Below, piece by piece: positions 7,215 through 15,588 of a stretch of DNA of 24,190 nucleotides. Within the stretch, counting starts at the first letter, position 1. Each line of letters starts with the position of its first letter. The position numbers and the translations under genes were made by a program. The DNA comes from an uncultured Eubacterium sp. (GTDB lineage Bacteria; Bacillota; Clostridia; Lachnospirales; Lachnospiraceae). Under the pieces are notes generated by a model. That model searched no databases and was not told the origin of the DNA. It saw only the letters and a program-made list of their open reading frames with translations. The DNA is taken from positions 1 through 24,190 of the forward strand of contig CAJUAU010000031.1 in NCBI GenBank assembly GCA_910584645.1, read 5' to 3'.

Positions 7215-8096
7215 TCAGCTCCTGGAAGAGATATATTCCATAATATAGTCTGCCGTATCGGTCCCGGTGCAGTCATAGAGATTTTTAAAATGTGCATTGG
7301 AGTTTACCTCGCACACCAGGAATCCATTTTCTGTGAACAAAAGATCCACTCCCGCAAAGTCACAGCCCGCCGCCTGGCACGCCCGGACTGCCAGAAGGCA
7401 GGCAGTTTCCTCTGGTTCATACCCTTCCATATGGCCTCCATTGGTAATGTTGGCGCGGAAATCATTGTCTGAATAACGGCGCATCGCCGCCACCACCTGA
7501 TCTCCTACTACCTGCAGCCGCAGATCCTGGCCGCGGCTGGCAGAAATATACTGCTGGAGAAGAAAAGGCTTCCTTTCGATGGCTTTCAGGATACGCTCCA
7601 GATCCTCACGGTTTTCCGCCATATAAACCTGTTCCCCAAAGGAGCCAAAAGCTTCCTTGACGATCAGGGGATATCCCAGCCCGCCTTCCAGGCTGTCCAG
7701 AAAATCCAAAGCTGGAAACCCCACATTTTCATAGGTCATGGGGCCAGAAATGGTTCTGGGGACCGGAATCCCTGCTTCTAACAGGGAGAGATAAGTTTTT
7801 CTTTTGTCGTCACAGACTTCAATAGAACGGCTGCTGTTATACACTGGAATTCCCGATAACTCCAGATATCTTGCAAGGATCACATCCTTATCCCAGAACA
7901 ACACGAAATCCGGTCTGGAAACAGCGGGATCCAGTTCAAAGATCCCGGTATAAATCTCTGAGTTGGATCTCACTTCCAGACAAATTCCTTTTCTTTCTGC
8001 CGCCGCCAAAAACATTTCAGTCAGTTCCGTAAATTTGCCTGTGCAGAGAAACCCATTTACCACAAGCCATCCCCTCAAAGGTATCCTCCCCCTCAT
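7215..8096 (-). CDS. RimK-like ATP-grasp ligase (first of a tandem pair)
   Basis: A 293-residue ATP-grasp protein resembling the RimK/LysX group of amino-acid ligases. ATP-binding Lys at about 147 in YPLIVKEAFGSFGEQV, hinge FLLQQYI, the DLRLQVVG strand, NDFRANITNGG, and the metal-binding D251 (AGVDLLF) and E263-x-N265 (CEVNSNAHF), all with canonical residues. The AHFKNL after the metal site recalls RimK-family enzymes that elongate an amino-acid chain. Its ATG overlaps the spoIIIE stop codon (ATGA), so translation is coupled to the DNA translocase gene. No signal peptide is evident; it should act in the cytoplasm. The acceptor could be a protein tail, a small peptide or a metabolite; nothing in the window identifies it. 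Confidence 0.82.
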   Translation of the reverse strand: MRGRIPLRGWLVVNGFLCTGKFTELTEMFLAAAERKGICLEVRSNSEIYTGIFELDPAVSRPDFVLFWDKDVILARYLELSGIPVYNSSRSIEVCDDKRKTYLSLLEAGIPVPRTISGPMTYENVGFPALDFLDSLEGGLGYPLIVKEAFGSFGEQVYMAENREDLERILKAIERKPFLLQQYISASRGQDLRLQVVGDQVVAAMRRYSDNDFRANITNGGHMEGYEPEETACLLAVRACQAAGCDFAGVDLLFTENGFLVCEVNSNAHFKNLYDCTGTDTADYIMEYISSRS

Positions 8097-10582
8097 CCCT
8101 CTGTTTCCAGATAATTGTCAAACTGTTCCATGGACATAAGTATCGTCCTGGGCTTCGTTCCTTCCTCTGGCCCTACCACACCGGCGTCACAGAGCTGGTC
8201 CATGATGCGGGCGGCGCGGTTAAAGCCGATGCGGAATACCCTTTGCAGCATTCCGATAGAAGCCTTATCCTTTTCAATGATAAAGCGTCCCACTTCCACA
8301 AAAAGCTCATCTCTTTCATTTCCTCCCGGTGCAGCCCCGGCAGCTCCTGCCTTGCCTCCCACCGGATTGGCCTCGATATGTTTCGTGATCTCCTCGTTAT
8401 AAGATGGTCCCGACTGCTGCTGTTTCAGGAATGCCACCACGCCATCCCGCTCTTCATCGGATACGAAAGCCCCCTGAATACGCACAGGCTTGGGGTAATC
8501 CTGGGGCGCAAAAAGCATGTCTCCATTTCCCAGGAGCTTCTCTGCCCCGGCGCTGTCAATTATGGTCCGGGAATCGATGGCGGAGGACACCGACAGGGCG
8601 ATACGGGATGGAATATTTGCTTTGATGAGACCGGTAATGACATTGACGGAAGGCCTCTGGGTCGCCAGTACCAGATGGATCCCCGCCGCTCTCGCCAGCT
8701 GCGCCAGACGGCAGACTGCATCTTCCACCTCTCCCGGCGCTACCATCATCAGATCCGCAAACTCGTCCACGATAATAACGATCTGGCACATCTTTTCATA
8801 GGTATTCTCTTCGTTGTATTTGAGACCGGCGATCTTTTTGTTATAACTCTTGATGTCCCGGACACCCAGCTCTGCAAATTTATTGTAGCGCACCGTCATC
8901 TCCTGCACCGCCCAGTTCAGCGCCGCAGAAGCTTTCTTGGGATCCGTCACCACAGGGATCATCAGATGGGGAATATCCGTATAAGCGGTCAGTTCCACCA
9001 TCTTCGGATCTACCATGATAAATTTGACGTCATTGGGATCCGCCTTATAAATAATACTCATGATCAGCGTATTGATACACACCGATTTACCGGAACCTGT
9101 CGCCCCTGCCACAAGCATATGGGGCATTTTGGCGATATCCGTCACAATGGTCTTACCGCTGATGTCCTTTCCCACAGCAAAGGCCACGTTGGACTTGGCA
9201 CTCTGAAATTCCCTGCTCTCCAGCAGTTCACGGAGAGTCACCATATTCCGTTTGGCATTCGGCACCTCGATGCCCACCGCCGCCTTGCCGGGGATCGGTG
9301 CCTCGATCCTGATATCCGAAGCCGCCAGGCTCAGTTTGATATCATCCGCAAGTCTGGTGATGCTGCTCACCTTAACTCCCTGCTCCGGCACCAGCTCATA
9401 CCGGGTCACACTTGGCCCGCAGCTCACATCCCCCATCTTTACCTTTACACCAAAACTCTCCAATGTTCCCTGGAGTTTGGCTGCCGTGTCGATCAGATCT
9501 TTATCGCTGAGACCTTTGTTCCCCGCCTTGGGCTGGGAAAGAAGATCCAGGGAAGGAAATACATACGTATTTTCCTGCTGGGATTCTGGTTTCCTGATCT
9601 CTTCCTGGATCTGCTGGATCTCCGTTTGGGAATCCTCCGTTTTTGATTCTTTATTCCCAGACTCCCCTGTCTTTGCTTCTTTCGTCTTTTGTCCCTTCGG
9701 TGCTGGGTCTTTACTCTCTGACTTCTGATCATTCTTGCGATTTCCAAATTTTGTATCTAGTTCCTCCTGATACACCGGACTATCATTAGAATCCGGCGTA
9801 CCTCCCCGGATAATGGATATGTTCGGGCGCTCCGGCTCTTCAGCAGCCACACCGGAACGTTGTTCCTGCTCCGCCTTGCCGTCCTCTTCCGTCTCCGGCT
9901 CCACCGTCTGCATCTGCGCTTTTTTCCGTTTTCGTTTTGTCTCTTTTCCTTTCTTCTTCTCAAAGGTGTGTACCTTCATCTGCCGTTTGGCCGGCTCTTC
10001 CACATCTTCTTCGTAATCCTCGTACTCTATGTAATCTTTTTTCGCTGACTTCTCTTCGTATAGATCACGGATCGCCGCAAAGATCAGCTTCCTCGTGATG
10101 AGCATCACAAAAAGCAGAGTCAGTCCGAGTATGATCACCAGGGAACCGGCTCTTCCCGCCAGAAGCGTCAAAAGATACGAAAGTATCCCTCCCAAAAATC
10201 CTCCGCCGGTGCGCTCGCTGCTGCAGAGCCTGAATACTTCAATCAATCCTTCTGCCTTGCTGTCGATCACCCACTGGAAAATGCCACAAAGACATATGTA
10301 CAATCCCGCACTGTATATGATCTTACGTTTCAGCTCGGAATTGTCCGGGTTGGATATAAATAATCCACTTGCCACCAGAAGGCAGATTGGAAAAATATAA
10401 GAGACAGCACCAAAAAGTCCAAAGAGCAGCCCGCTCAGAAGCTTTCCTCCGGCGCCACACAGATCAAACAGACTCAGCAGTGACAAGATGGAAAATACGA
10501 TGATCACCAAAAAGGTGATCTCTCTTGCCAGAGGAGACGCTTCCTGAACTTTTTTCACAGGTTTTCTCTTCTTATTTGCCAT
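8093..10582 (-). CDS. spoIIIE: FtsK/SpoIIIE family DNA translocase
   Basis: An 829-residue membrane-anchored, ATP-driven DNA pump that clears chromosomal DNA from a closing septum during division or sporulation. Residues 20-170 contain about four hydrophobic helices. A long, highly charged linker (about 175-345, rich in Lys, Glu, Gln) follows. The RecA-like motor has Walker A GATGSGKS at 493-500 and Walker B IIVDEFADL with D606-E607. A C-terminal winged-helix (gamma) domain, about 765-829, reads octameric orientation sequences. The tepA neighbour is the same as in Bacillus, which favours the name spoIIIE over ftsK. The gap from tepA is 38 bases, with AGGAGAGGG-type signals before the ATG. The downstream ATP-grasp gene overlaps it by four bases. 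Confidence 0.95.
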   Translation of the reverse strand: MANKKRKPVKKVQEASPLAREITFLVIIVFSILSLLSLFDLCGAGGKLLSGLLFGLFGAVSYIFPICLLVASGLFISNPDNSELKRKIIYSAGLYICLCGIFQWVIDSKAEGLIEVFRLCSSERTGGGFLGGILSYLLTLLAGRAGSLVIILGLTLLFVMLITRKLIFAAIRDLYEEKSAKKDYIEYEDYEEDVEEPAKRQMKVHTFEKKKGKETKRKRKKAQMQTVEPETEEDGKAEQEQRSGVAAEEPERPNISIIRGGTPDSNDSPVYQEELDTKFGNRKNDQKSESKDPAPKGQKTKEAKTGESGNKESKTEDSQTEIQQIQEEIRKPESQQENTYVFPSLDLLSQPKAGNKGLSDKDLIDTAAKLQGTLESFGVKVKMGDVSCGPSVTRYELVPEQGVKVSSITRLADDIKLSLAASDIRIEAPIPGKAAVGIEVPNAKRNMVTLRELLESREFQSAKSNVAFAVGKDISGKTIVTDIAKMPHMLVAGATGSGKSVCINTLIMSIIYKADPNDVKFIMVDPKMVELTAYTDIPHLMIPVVTDPKKASAALNWAVQEMTVRYNKFAELGVRDIKSYNKKIAGLKYNEENTYEKMCQIVIIVDEFADLMMVAPGEVEDAVCRLAQLARAAGIHLVLATQRPSVNVITGLIKANIPSRIALSVSSAIDSRTIIDSAGAEKLLGNGDMLFAPQDYPKPVRIQGAFVSDEERDGVVAFLKQQQSGPSYNEEITKHIEANPVGGKAGAAGAAPGGNERDELFVEVGRFIIEKDKASIGMLQRVFRIGFNRAARIMDQLCDAGVVGPEEGTKPRTILMSMEQFDNYLETEG

Positions 10583-10620
10583 TTTTCTTCAAACCTTTCC
10601 CTCTCCTTCAACGCCGCTTC

Positions 10621-11250
10621 TCAGGCGTGAATCACTTTTTTCAGATAGGCCAGCGCAGAAGAGAGATTTCCAACTTCATTCACCAGCTTCTCCTCCACCG
10701 CCTCTTTCCCCACAAGAACCGTCCCAAGATCTTTGGAAAGCATGCAGGTATTCATCATAAGCTCTTCAATCCGTTCTTTTTTCGCCTCACAGTTCCGCAC
10801 AATAAAATCAATGATGCGGTCCTGGATCTGCTGGAACTGTCCGTATGTCTGGGGAGCCCCGATCACCATGCCGCTCATGCGTACTGGATGTATGATCATC
10901 GTCGCGCTGGGCACAATAAAGGAATGATCGGTAGCCGTCGCCAGCGGCACACCGATGGAATGGCTGTCTCCAATGATCAGCGACACCGTCGGCTTGCTCA
11001 GACCGGCGATCATCTCTGCCAGCGCCAGGCCGCAGGACACATCCCCGCCCACGGTATTGACCAAAAATAGAATTCCCTTGACTTCCTCGTCGTGCTCTGC
11101 AGTCGCTAATAGAGGAAGCAGATGTTCGTATTTCGTGGATTTCGTATTTTCTGAGACACACTCATGTCCCTCAATTTCTCCGATGATAGATAACAGCTGG
11201 ATCCCGCCCAGCTGGCATTGTCCGTATTCTTTAATATTCTCTGTTCCCAT
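10621..11250 (-). CDS. tepA: ClpP-family serine protease, TepA type
   Basis: A 209-residue member of the ClpP/crotonase fold related to Bacillus TepA (YmfB), a cytoplasmic peptidase reported to aid protein export or spore development. The oxyanion strand NTVGGDV (65-71) is followed by the nucleophile region GDSHSIG with S98 and by IIHPVRMSG with H121. The residues around the nucleophile (Asp-Ser-His) differ from the usual ClpP GxAASMG, as in the TepA group. I favour the ATG at 11250, with AAAAGG about 10 bases upstream; a GTG at 11259 lies almost on top of that site. It sits directly before spoIIIE, an arrangement conserved in spore formers. A 217-base spacer separates it from the upstream hydrolase gene. 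Confidence 0.88.
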   Translation of the reverse strand: MGTENIKEYGQCQLGGIQLLSIIGEIEGHECVSENTKSTKYEHLLPLLATAEHDEEVKGILFLVNTVGGDVSCGLALAEMIAGLSKPTVSLIIGDSHSIGVPLATATDHSFIVPSATMIIHPVRMSGMVIGAPQTYGQFQQIQDRIIDFIVRNCEAKKERIEELMMNTCMLSKDLGTVLVGKEAVEEKLVNEVGNLSSALAYLKKVIHA

Positions 11251-11467
11251 GTCACACACACCTTTTCTGATTATTACAGGCCCTGGGCCTACTCATAGTG
11301 TGACATTTATTCGCATCTTTATACGTCTTTTCCACGATCCCTGTGACTGGCAGTGCCGCCAGCCCCGCAAAGGAGAACAACACTATTTTGCTGCTAGCGC
11401 AGAACGAAACAGGGTTCAAATTGGCACCAACGAGCTAGATGAAACTGGTTCTAAATCTGTTCCTCGG
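11251..11467 (-). other. Structured intergenic spacer, possible dispersed repeat
   Basis: 217 bases with no convincing gene. It contains a stem-loop, CTGGC-N6-GCCAG (about 11344-11359), an odd palindrome AGGCCCAGGGCCT near 11279-11291, and an open but startless minus-strand frame of about 55 codons that enters the tepA ribosome-binding region and ends at a TGA. The composition is richer in GC than a normal promoter spacer. I have a weak memory of similar intergenic sequence in gut Clostridia, but cannot confirm it here. Confidence 0.35.
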
Positions 11468-12265
11468 CTACAGACTTTTATACCATTTTTTTCTCCGGTC
11501 CTGTTTTACCGGAAATTCTCTTCGCAGCTGCCGCGTCCTCTGGAGGTCCACCTCATACAAAAGACAGTCATCTCCTGCCTTGGTGGTAATACGCTGACAT
11601 GGAATCTGGTTTCCCTCACAGTCATATGCCTCACTGGAATCCACATACTCGATACCGCCGCCCCAGCCTCTGCGGTTCACTCCCAAAACTACGGACTGGT
11701 TTTCTATAGCCCTTGCCGGGAGCAGACAGCGCCAGTGATGAATCCGCTCCCTGGGCCAGTTTGCGATCACTGCCAGCACTTCGCAGTCCTCACTGGACAC
11801 CTGGAAAATCTCTGGAAACCGCAGGTCGTAGCATATAAAAAGCCCCATACGGATGCCGTCCAATTCTGCTGAGACCAGCCGGTCTCCCGGAATATATACG
11901 CGGTCCTCGCCCCCATAAGAAAAAGGATGTATCTTGGTATAGTCCGCAAGGATCTCGCCTTTGTCAGCCACCACAAAATGGTTGGTTCCCTTCTCCTCTT
12001 CCCGGTGGATATAACCAAATCCCACCGCCATCCCATACTGTTCGGACTGCTCCAGAAAAAAAGCCACTGTAGGACAGTGCCGGCACCGGCCTTCGGTCTC
12101 TCCACAGCCCTGGACATCCATAGTAAATCCCGTCAGGGTCATCTCTGGAAAAAGGATAAGGCGAGCCCCAGATTCCGAGGCCCGCTTTATCAGTTCCCTG
12201 CACTTTTCCTGGTTCACAGACTTATTCTCCCACGCTGTGTCCATGCTGGTAAGTGCTATTTTCAT
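11468..12265 (-). CDS. Carbon-nitrogen hydrolase (nitrilase superfamily, omega-amidase-like)
   Basis: A 265-residue nitrilase-superfamily hydrolase, which cleaves amides with a Glu-Lys-Cys triad. E41 is in LFPEMTLTG, K111 in YTKIHPF and C145 in FICYDLRFPE; the tail motif NWPRERIHHWRCLLPARAIE is typical of the omega-amidase/YafV-like branch. Such enzymes often remove the side-chain amide of 2-oxoglutaramate or 2-oxosuccinamate, but the true substrate is not readable. Three cysteines (C54, C61, C64) cluster in a segment not usually cysteine-rich. I favour the ATG at 12265 (MKIALTSMD), which matches the usual beginning of the family. An in-frame ATG at 12280 would overlap the pnp stop; neither has a strong ribosome-binding site, so translation is probably coupled to pnp. 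Confidence 0.85.
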   Translation of the reverse strand: MKIALTSMDTAWENKSVNQEKCRELIKRASESGARLILFPEMTLTGFTMDVQGCGETEGRCRHCPTVAFFLEQSEQYGMAVGFGYIHREEEKGTNHFVVADKGEILADYTKIHPFSYGGEDRVYIPGDRLVSAELDGIRMGLFICYDLRFPEIFQVSSEDCEVLAVIANWPRERIHHWRCLLPARAIENQSVVLGVNRRGWGGGIEYVDSSEAYDCEGNQIPCQRITTKAGDDCLLYEVDLQRTRQLRREFPVKQDRRKKWYKSL

Positions 12266-12272
12266 AAATGCT

Positions 12273-14369
12273 TCAGGCATTTTCTTTGAGATCTTTCATG
12301 CTGAAAGAGATCCTGCCCATCTTGTCTTTTCCAAGGCAGACAACCTTTACTTTGTCCCCCAGTGTCAGTTCATCTTCCACATGATTGATCCTTCTCTTGC
12401 AGATATTAGAAATATGAACCATGCCTTCCTTGCCAGGAGCAAATTCGATGAAAGCACCAAAGTCCTTGATACTTACTACGGTTCCTTCCAAAACTTGTCC
12501 CTTCTCAAAATCTGTCACAATGATCTGGATCAGACGGAGGGCCTCATCCATCATCGCTTTGTCGGTGCCACATACCGATACAGCACCGTCATCCGTAATA
12601 TCAATCTTCACGCCAGTGCGCTCGATGAGCGTGTTGATGGTCTTTCCTCTCTGGCCAACCACATCGCCGATCTTCGCCGGATCGATCATGATCTGCTTGA
12701 TCTTAGGAGCAAATTCATTTACTTCCTTACGTGGCTCTGCGATAGCTTTCATCATTACTTCATCCAGAATATAGGTTCTCGCCTCTTTGGTACGGCGGAT
12801 CGCACCTTCCACGATCTCACGGGTGAGACCATGGATCTTAATATCCATCTGAATAGCTGTAATTCCCTTATGAGTACCGGCAACCTTAAAGTCCATATCG
12901 CCAAAGAAATCCTCCAGCCCCTGGATATCCGTAAGGATCAGATAGTCATCATCGGAATCTCCGGTCACCAGACCTACGGAAATACCTGCTACCGGTGCTT
13001 TGATCGGTACACCTGCCGCCATCAGTGACAGCGTGGAGGCACAAATACTTCCCTGGGAAGTAGAACCATTGGACTCCATGATCTCCGATACGGTACGGAT
13101 GGTATAAGGGAACTCTTCCTCCGATGGGATCACAGGTATAAGTGCTCTCTCTGCCAGCGCTCCGTGTCCGATCTCACGGCGTCCCGGACCCCTGCTCGGT
13201 CTTGTCTCACCTACCGAATAGGATGGGAAATTATAATGATGGATGTATCTCTTGGATGTGATATGCTCATCCAGTCCATCCAGTTTTTGTCTTTCAACCA
13301 ACGGTGCCAATGTGGTCACATTGAGCACCTGTGTCTGTCCTCTGGAGAACAATCCGGAACCGTGGACGGTAGGAAGTACGTCAATCTCTGCCGCCAGGGG
13401 ACGGATCTGTGTCACTTCACGTCCATCCGGACGTTTGTGGTCTTTAAGGATCATCTTACGGACGGTCTTCTTCTGGAATTTATAAACGGCCTCGTCGATC
13501 AATTCCATCCACTCTGGATGCGCCTCTTCATAGCGCTCCTCCAGCTGATCCTTGATCTTGCGGATATTTTCCTCACGAACCTGCTTTACGTCCGTGAACA
13601 CAGCTTCTTCCATGGCCTCCGGAGTAACAAAGGAAACCATATCCTCATACATATCTTCTGGTATATCAAAATGCTCATACTCATGTTTTTCTTTTCCGCA
13701 CTCAGCAACAATCTTATCAAAAAATTCGATGATCTGCCCATTTACCTCGTGAGCCTTATAGATTGCTTCAATCATAAGGTCCTCCGGCACTTCATTGGCA
13801 CCTGCCTCAATCATGATCACCTTTTCTCTCGTCGATGCCACAGTAAGGGCAAGATCGGAAACCTGTCTCTGCTCTGAAGTGGGATTTACCACCAGCTCGC
13901 CCTCTACCAGACCGATCTGCGTCGCTGCTGTCGGACCGTCAAAAGGAATATCTGAAATACATGTGGCGAGAGCAGAACCAAGCATCGCTGTGAGCTCCGG
14001 GCTGCAGTCCTGATCCACACACATCACCAGATTTTCAAGGGTTACATCATTCCGGTAATCTTTTGGAAACAGCGGCCGCATCGGACGGTCAATAACACGG
14101 CAGGTCAGGATCGCATTGTCAGAAGGCTTTCCCTCCCGTCTCGTAAATCCGCCAGGAATCTTACCCACGGAATACATCTTTTCATTATACTCCACGCTGA
14201 GCGGGAAAAAATCAATCCCCTCTCTCGGCTTCTCCGACGCTGTCGCCGTCGATAAAACAACAGTATTACCATAATGCATAAATGCTGCACCATTCGCCTG
14301 GGCAGCTACTCTTCCAATATCCACAGAAAGTGTTCTTCCCCCAAGCTCCATTGAAAATGTCTTGTACAT
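12273..14369 (-). CDS. pnp: Polyribonucleotide nucleotidyltransferase (PNPase)
   Basis: Phosphorolytic 3'-5' exoribonuclease and degradosome component, 698 residues as usual. Two RNase-PH-like halves are present: the first begins with FSMELGGRTLSVDIGR and the second has the catalytic-site features FPSYSVGETRPSRGPGRREI and the GDSDDDYLILTDIQG acidic cluster. A KH domain with the GQRG loop at about 573 is followed by an S1 domain from about 620. AAGGAG precedes the ATG. Upstream lie a probable promoter and a long hairpin (14400-14478), so the transcript may be autoregulated as in enterobacteria. The gene follows rpsO with one NUDIX gene between, a variant of the classical rpsO-pnp order. Confidence 0.97.
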   Translation of the reverse strand: MYKTFSMELGGRTLSVDIGRVAAQANGAAFMHYGNTVVLSTATASEKPREGIDFFPLSVEYNEKMYSVGKIPGGFTRREGKPSDNAILTCRVIDRPMRPLFPKDYRNDVTLENLVMCVDQDCSPELTAMLGSALATCISDIPFDGPTAATQIGLVEGELVVNPTSEQRQVSDLALTVASTREKVIMIEAGANEVPEDLMIEAIYKAHEVNGQIIEFFDKIVAECGKEKHEYEHFDIPEDMYEDMVSFVTPEAMEEAVFTDVKQVREENIRKIKDQLEERYEEAHPEWMELIDEAVYKFQKKTVRKMILKDHKRPDGREVTQIRPLAAEIDVLPTVHGSGLFSRGQTQVLNVTTLAPLVERQKLDGLDEHITSKRYIHHYNFPSYSVGETRPSRGPGRREIGHGALAERALIPVIPSEEEFPYTIRTVSEIMESNGSTSQGSICASTLSLMAAGVPIKAPVAGISVGLVTGDSDDDYLILTDIQGLEDFFGDMDFKVAGTHKGITAIQMDIKIHGLTREIVEGAIRRTKEARTYILDEVMMKAIAEPRKEVNEFAPKIKQIMIDPAKIGDVVGQRGKTINTLIERTGVKIDITDDGAVSVCGTDKAMMDEALRLIQIIVTDFEKGQVLEGTVVSIKDFGAFIEFAPGKEGMVHISNICKRRINHVEDELTLGDKVKVVCLGKDKMGRISFSMKDLKENA

Positions 14370-14399
14370 ATTTTTTTCTCCTTACATTCTTATTAAATT

Positions 14400-14478
14400 A
14401 GAGATTCCGAAACAACTGAAAAACACATTATCCGCCCTCTCAGATAATGCACTTTTCAGAAGTCTCGGACAAATCTCT
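14400..14478 (-). ncRNA. Long hairpin in the pnp leader
   Basis: A 79-base near-continuous stem-loop in the 5' leader of pnp. Paired blocks, outside to inside: 14400-14406 with 14472-14478; 14407-14410 with 14465-14468; 14416-14422 with 14453-14459; 14426-14432 with 14443-14449; loop 14433-14442. The three bases between the last two blocks pair only as G-U wobbles, and only in the minus-strand RNA, giving an inner helix of 17 bp. That strand preference fits an RNA element belonging to pnp. It resembles in concept the RNase III-cleaved hairpin of the E. coli pnp leader, though the sequence is unrelated. Confidence 0.7.
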
Positions 14479-14506
14479 ATATTTTCTATTTTACACATAC
14501 ATTAAA

Positions 14507-14512
14507 AGTATA
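14507..14512 (-). promoter_or_regulatory. Probable pnp promoter (extended -10)
   Basis: Minus strand TATACT preceded by TGT gives an extended -10 element (TGTTATACT). The hexamer 17 bases upstream (TTTCCT) is a poor -35 box. The predicted start, near 14500, would place the long hairpin about 20 bases into the mRNA. Confidence 0.45.
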
Positions 14513-14579
14513 ACATAATATCTCCGTAAAGGAAACATTTTTTTTAATATTGCATTCATGACCCTCTGAAACTGTGCCG

Positions 14580-15044
14580 TCACACCATCTTTTTCGCTGG
14601 ATAACTGATATCCTCTCCGTCCCACAGCAGAACTTCATCATGAAAGAACGGCACCCGCATCAATCCTGCACCAAACAGATATGCCCGGTCCCTCTCTGCA
14701 ATCTCATCCAGACGCAGCCATTTCACCGCTACAATGGACTGTTCCTCCATGGGAAGTTCTGGATCCAGTCCTTTTACCGCTTCTGCATCCTCTGGGATCT
14801 CTACCAGAAATGTATAGACCCTGCTTTCGAGATCCGGCTTATACTCGATGGTCAGCGGTCTCAGGATCCTCCCCTGCACATTGCACTCCTCTGCAAGTTC
14901 CCGCAGCGCCGCCTGCTCCGGCGTCTCTCCTTCTTCAATTCCTCCACCGGGAAGATTATAAAAATCCCGTCCAAACAATTCATGCTCTACAAGAAGAATC
15001 CGGTCTCCCCGGATCACCATGGACTGACTTCTATCTCTTTTCAT
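14580..15044 (-). CDS. NUDIX hydrolase
   Basis: A 154-residue NUDIX-fold hydrolase, a family that cleaves nucleoside diphosphates linked to another group. The Nudix box spans 34-56: G34 with five residues to E40, then R48-E49-L50 and E52-E53, the magnesium-binding core. The usual Gly near the end of the box is Asn55. A long acidic loop follows (about 82-100). GGAGGT lies about 6 bases before the ATG. It sits between rpsO and pnp; the rpsO terminator is upstream of it, so it may depend on read-through. No clear promoter is visible in the 34-base gap after the terminator. Substrate unknown (oxidised nucleotides, ADP-ribose or others). Confidence 0.88.
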   Translation of the reverse strand: MKRDRSQSMVIRGDRILLVEHELFGRDFYNLPGGGIEEGETPEQAALRELAEECNVQGRILRPLTIEYKPDLESRVYTFLVEIPEDAEAVKGLDPELPMEEQSIVAVKWLRLDEIAERDRAYLFGAGLMRVPFFHDEVLLWDGEDISYPAKKMV

Positions 15045-15078
15045 AGGCCACCTCCGTCACTTTCACAGTAAATAGACA

Positions 15079-15128
15079 AAAATGATAGTTGCAGCTATAG
15101 AGTATCTATTGGCCACACCTATCATTTT
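15079..15128 (-). terminator. Terminator downstream of rpsO
   Basis: AAAATGATAG (15079-15088) and CTATCATTTT (15119-15128) are perfect 10-bp arms. Inside, ATAGA/TCTAT and a GGC/GCU pairing extend the hairpin in the minus-strand transcript. A U-run follows. It lies 27 bases past the rpsO stop codon and before the NUDIX gene. Confidence 0.75.
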
Positions 15129-15154
15129 CTACTGCTCTGCTGAGCAAACAATTC

Positions 15155-15421
15155 TTACTTTCTCAGACCCAGTCTTGCGATCAGGGCACGATACCCCTCC
15201 AGATCTGTTTTCTTCAGATAATCCAGAAGACCACGTCTCTTACCTACCATTTTCAAAAGACCTCTTCTTGAGTGATGGTCTTTTTTGTTCTCCTTCAAAT
15301 GTTCTGTCAGCGTATTGATCCGCTCTGTCAGAAGAGCCACCTGAACCTCTGGTGAACCTGTGTCGTTTGGTGTTCTTCCAAACTCTTTAATGATCTCTGC
15401 TTTTTTCTCTGTTGTCATCAT
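15155..15421 (-). CDS. rpsO: 30S ribosomal protein S15
   Basis: An 88-residue ribosomal protein that binds 16S rRNA at the central-domain three-way junction and starts platform assembly. Family motifs are TGSPEVQVALLTERI, the LTEHL helix, KDHHSRRGLL and RRGLLDYLKK. GGAGG lies about 9 bases before the first of two adjacent ATG codons. It has its own promoter (15512-15540) and an approximately 84-base leader that could hold an S15 autoregulatory structure. A strong hairpin terminator follows. Confidence 0.98.
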   Translation of the reverse strand: MMTTEKKAEIIKEFGRTPNDTGSPEVQVALLTERINTLTEHLKENKKDHHSRRGLLKMVGKRRGLLDYLKKTDLEGYRALIARLGLRK

Positions 15422-15505
15422 TTTAACGTACCTCCATATTTTTTAAATGCCAATTACCAAGAACCGGTCGGAGTCTTCCTGATTCTGAGTATTGGTTGAT
15501 TCAAC
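15422..15505 (-). promoter_or_regulatory. rpsO leader, candidate S15 autoregulatory element
   Basis: Between the predicted transcription start (about 15505) and the S15 ATG lie about 84 bases with inverted elements. CCAAT (minus strand, near 15494) can pair with ATTGG close to 15453, enclosing GGA-AGAC-TCC and a CCGACCGG core. S15 is known to repress its own mRNA through varied leader structures in different bacteria. I could not match this to a specific described class. Confidence 0.4.
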
Positions 15506-15511
15506 TCGATT

Positions 15512-15540
15512 ATCTTACCACATATCCACAGATCTGTAAA
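15512..15540 (-). promoter_or_regulatory. rpsO promoter
   Basis: Minus strand TTTACA (15540-15535), a 17-base spacer and TAAGAT (15517-15512). It is divergent from the ktrB promoter, whose -35 region starts about 50 bases away. Confidence 0.7.
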
Positions 15541-15588
15541 GTTTTTTCTCTGAATTTTCCATATCTTTTACAATAGCTTGAAAATGAG

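Noticed and set aside
8243..9646. A long plus-strand open frame antisense to spoIIIE
   Set aside because: It mirrors the codon bias of the real gene, has no ribosome-binding site or recognisable motif, and the minus-strand frame has clear motor motifs.
11383..11435. tRNA-like GGTTCAAAT T-loop on the plus strand, ahead of ACCA
   Set aside because: The flanking bases cannot form the T stem, and no acceptor, D or anticodon arms are present.
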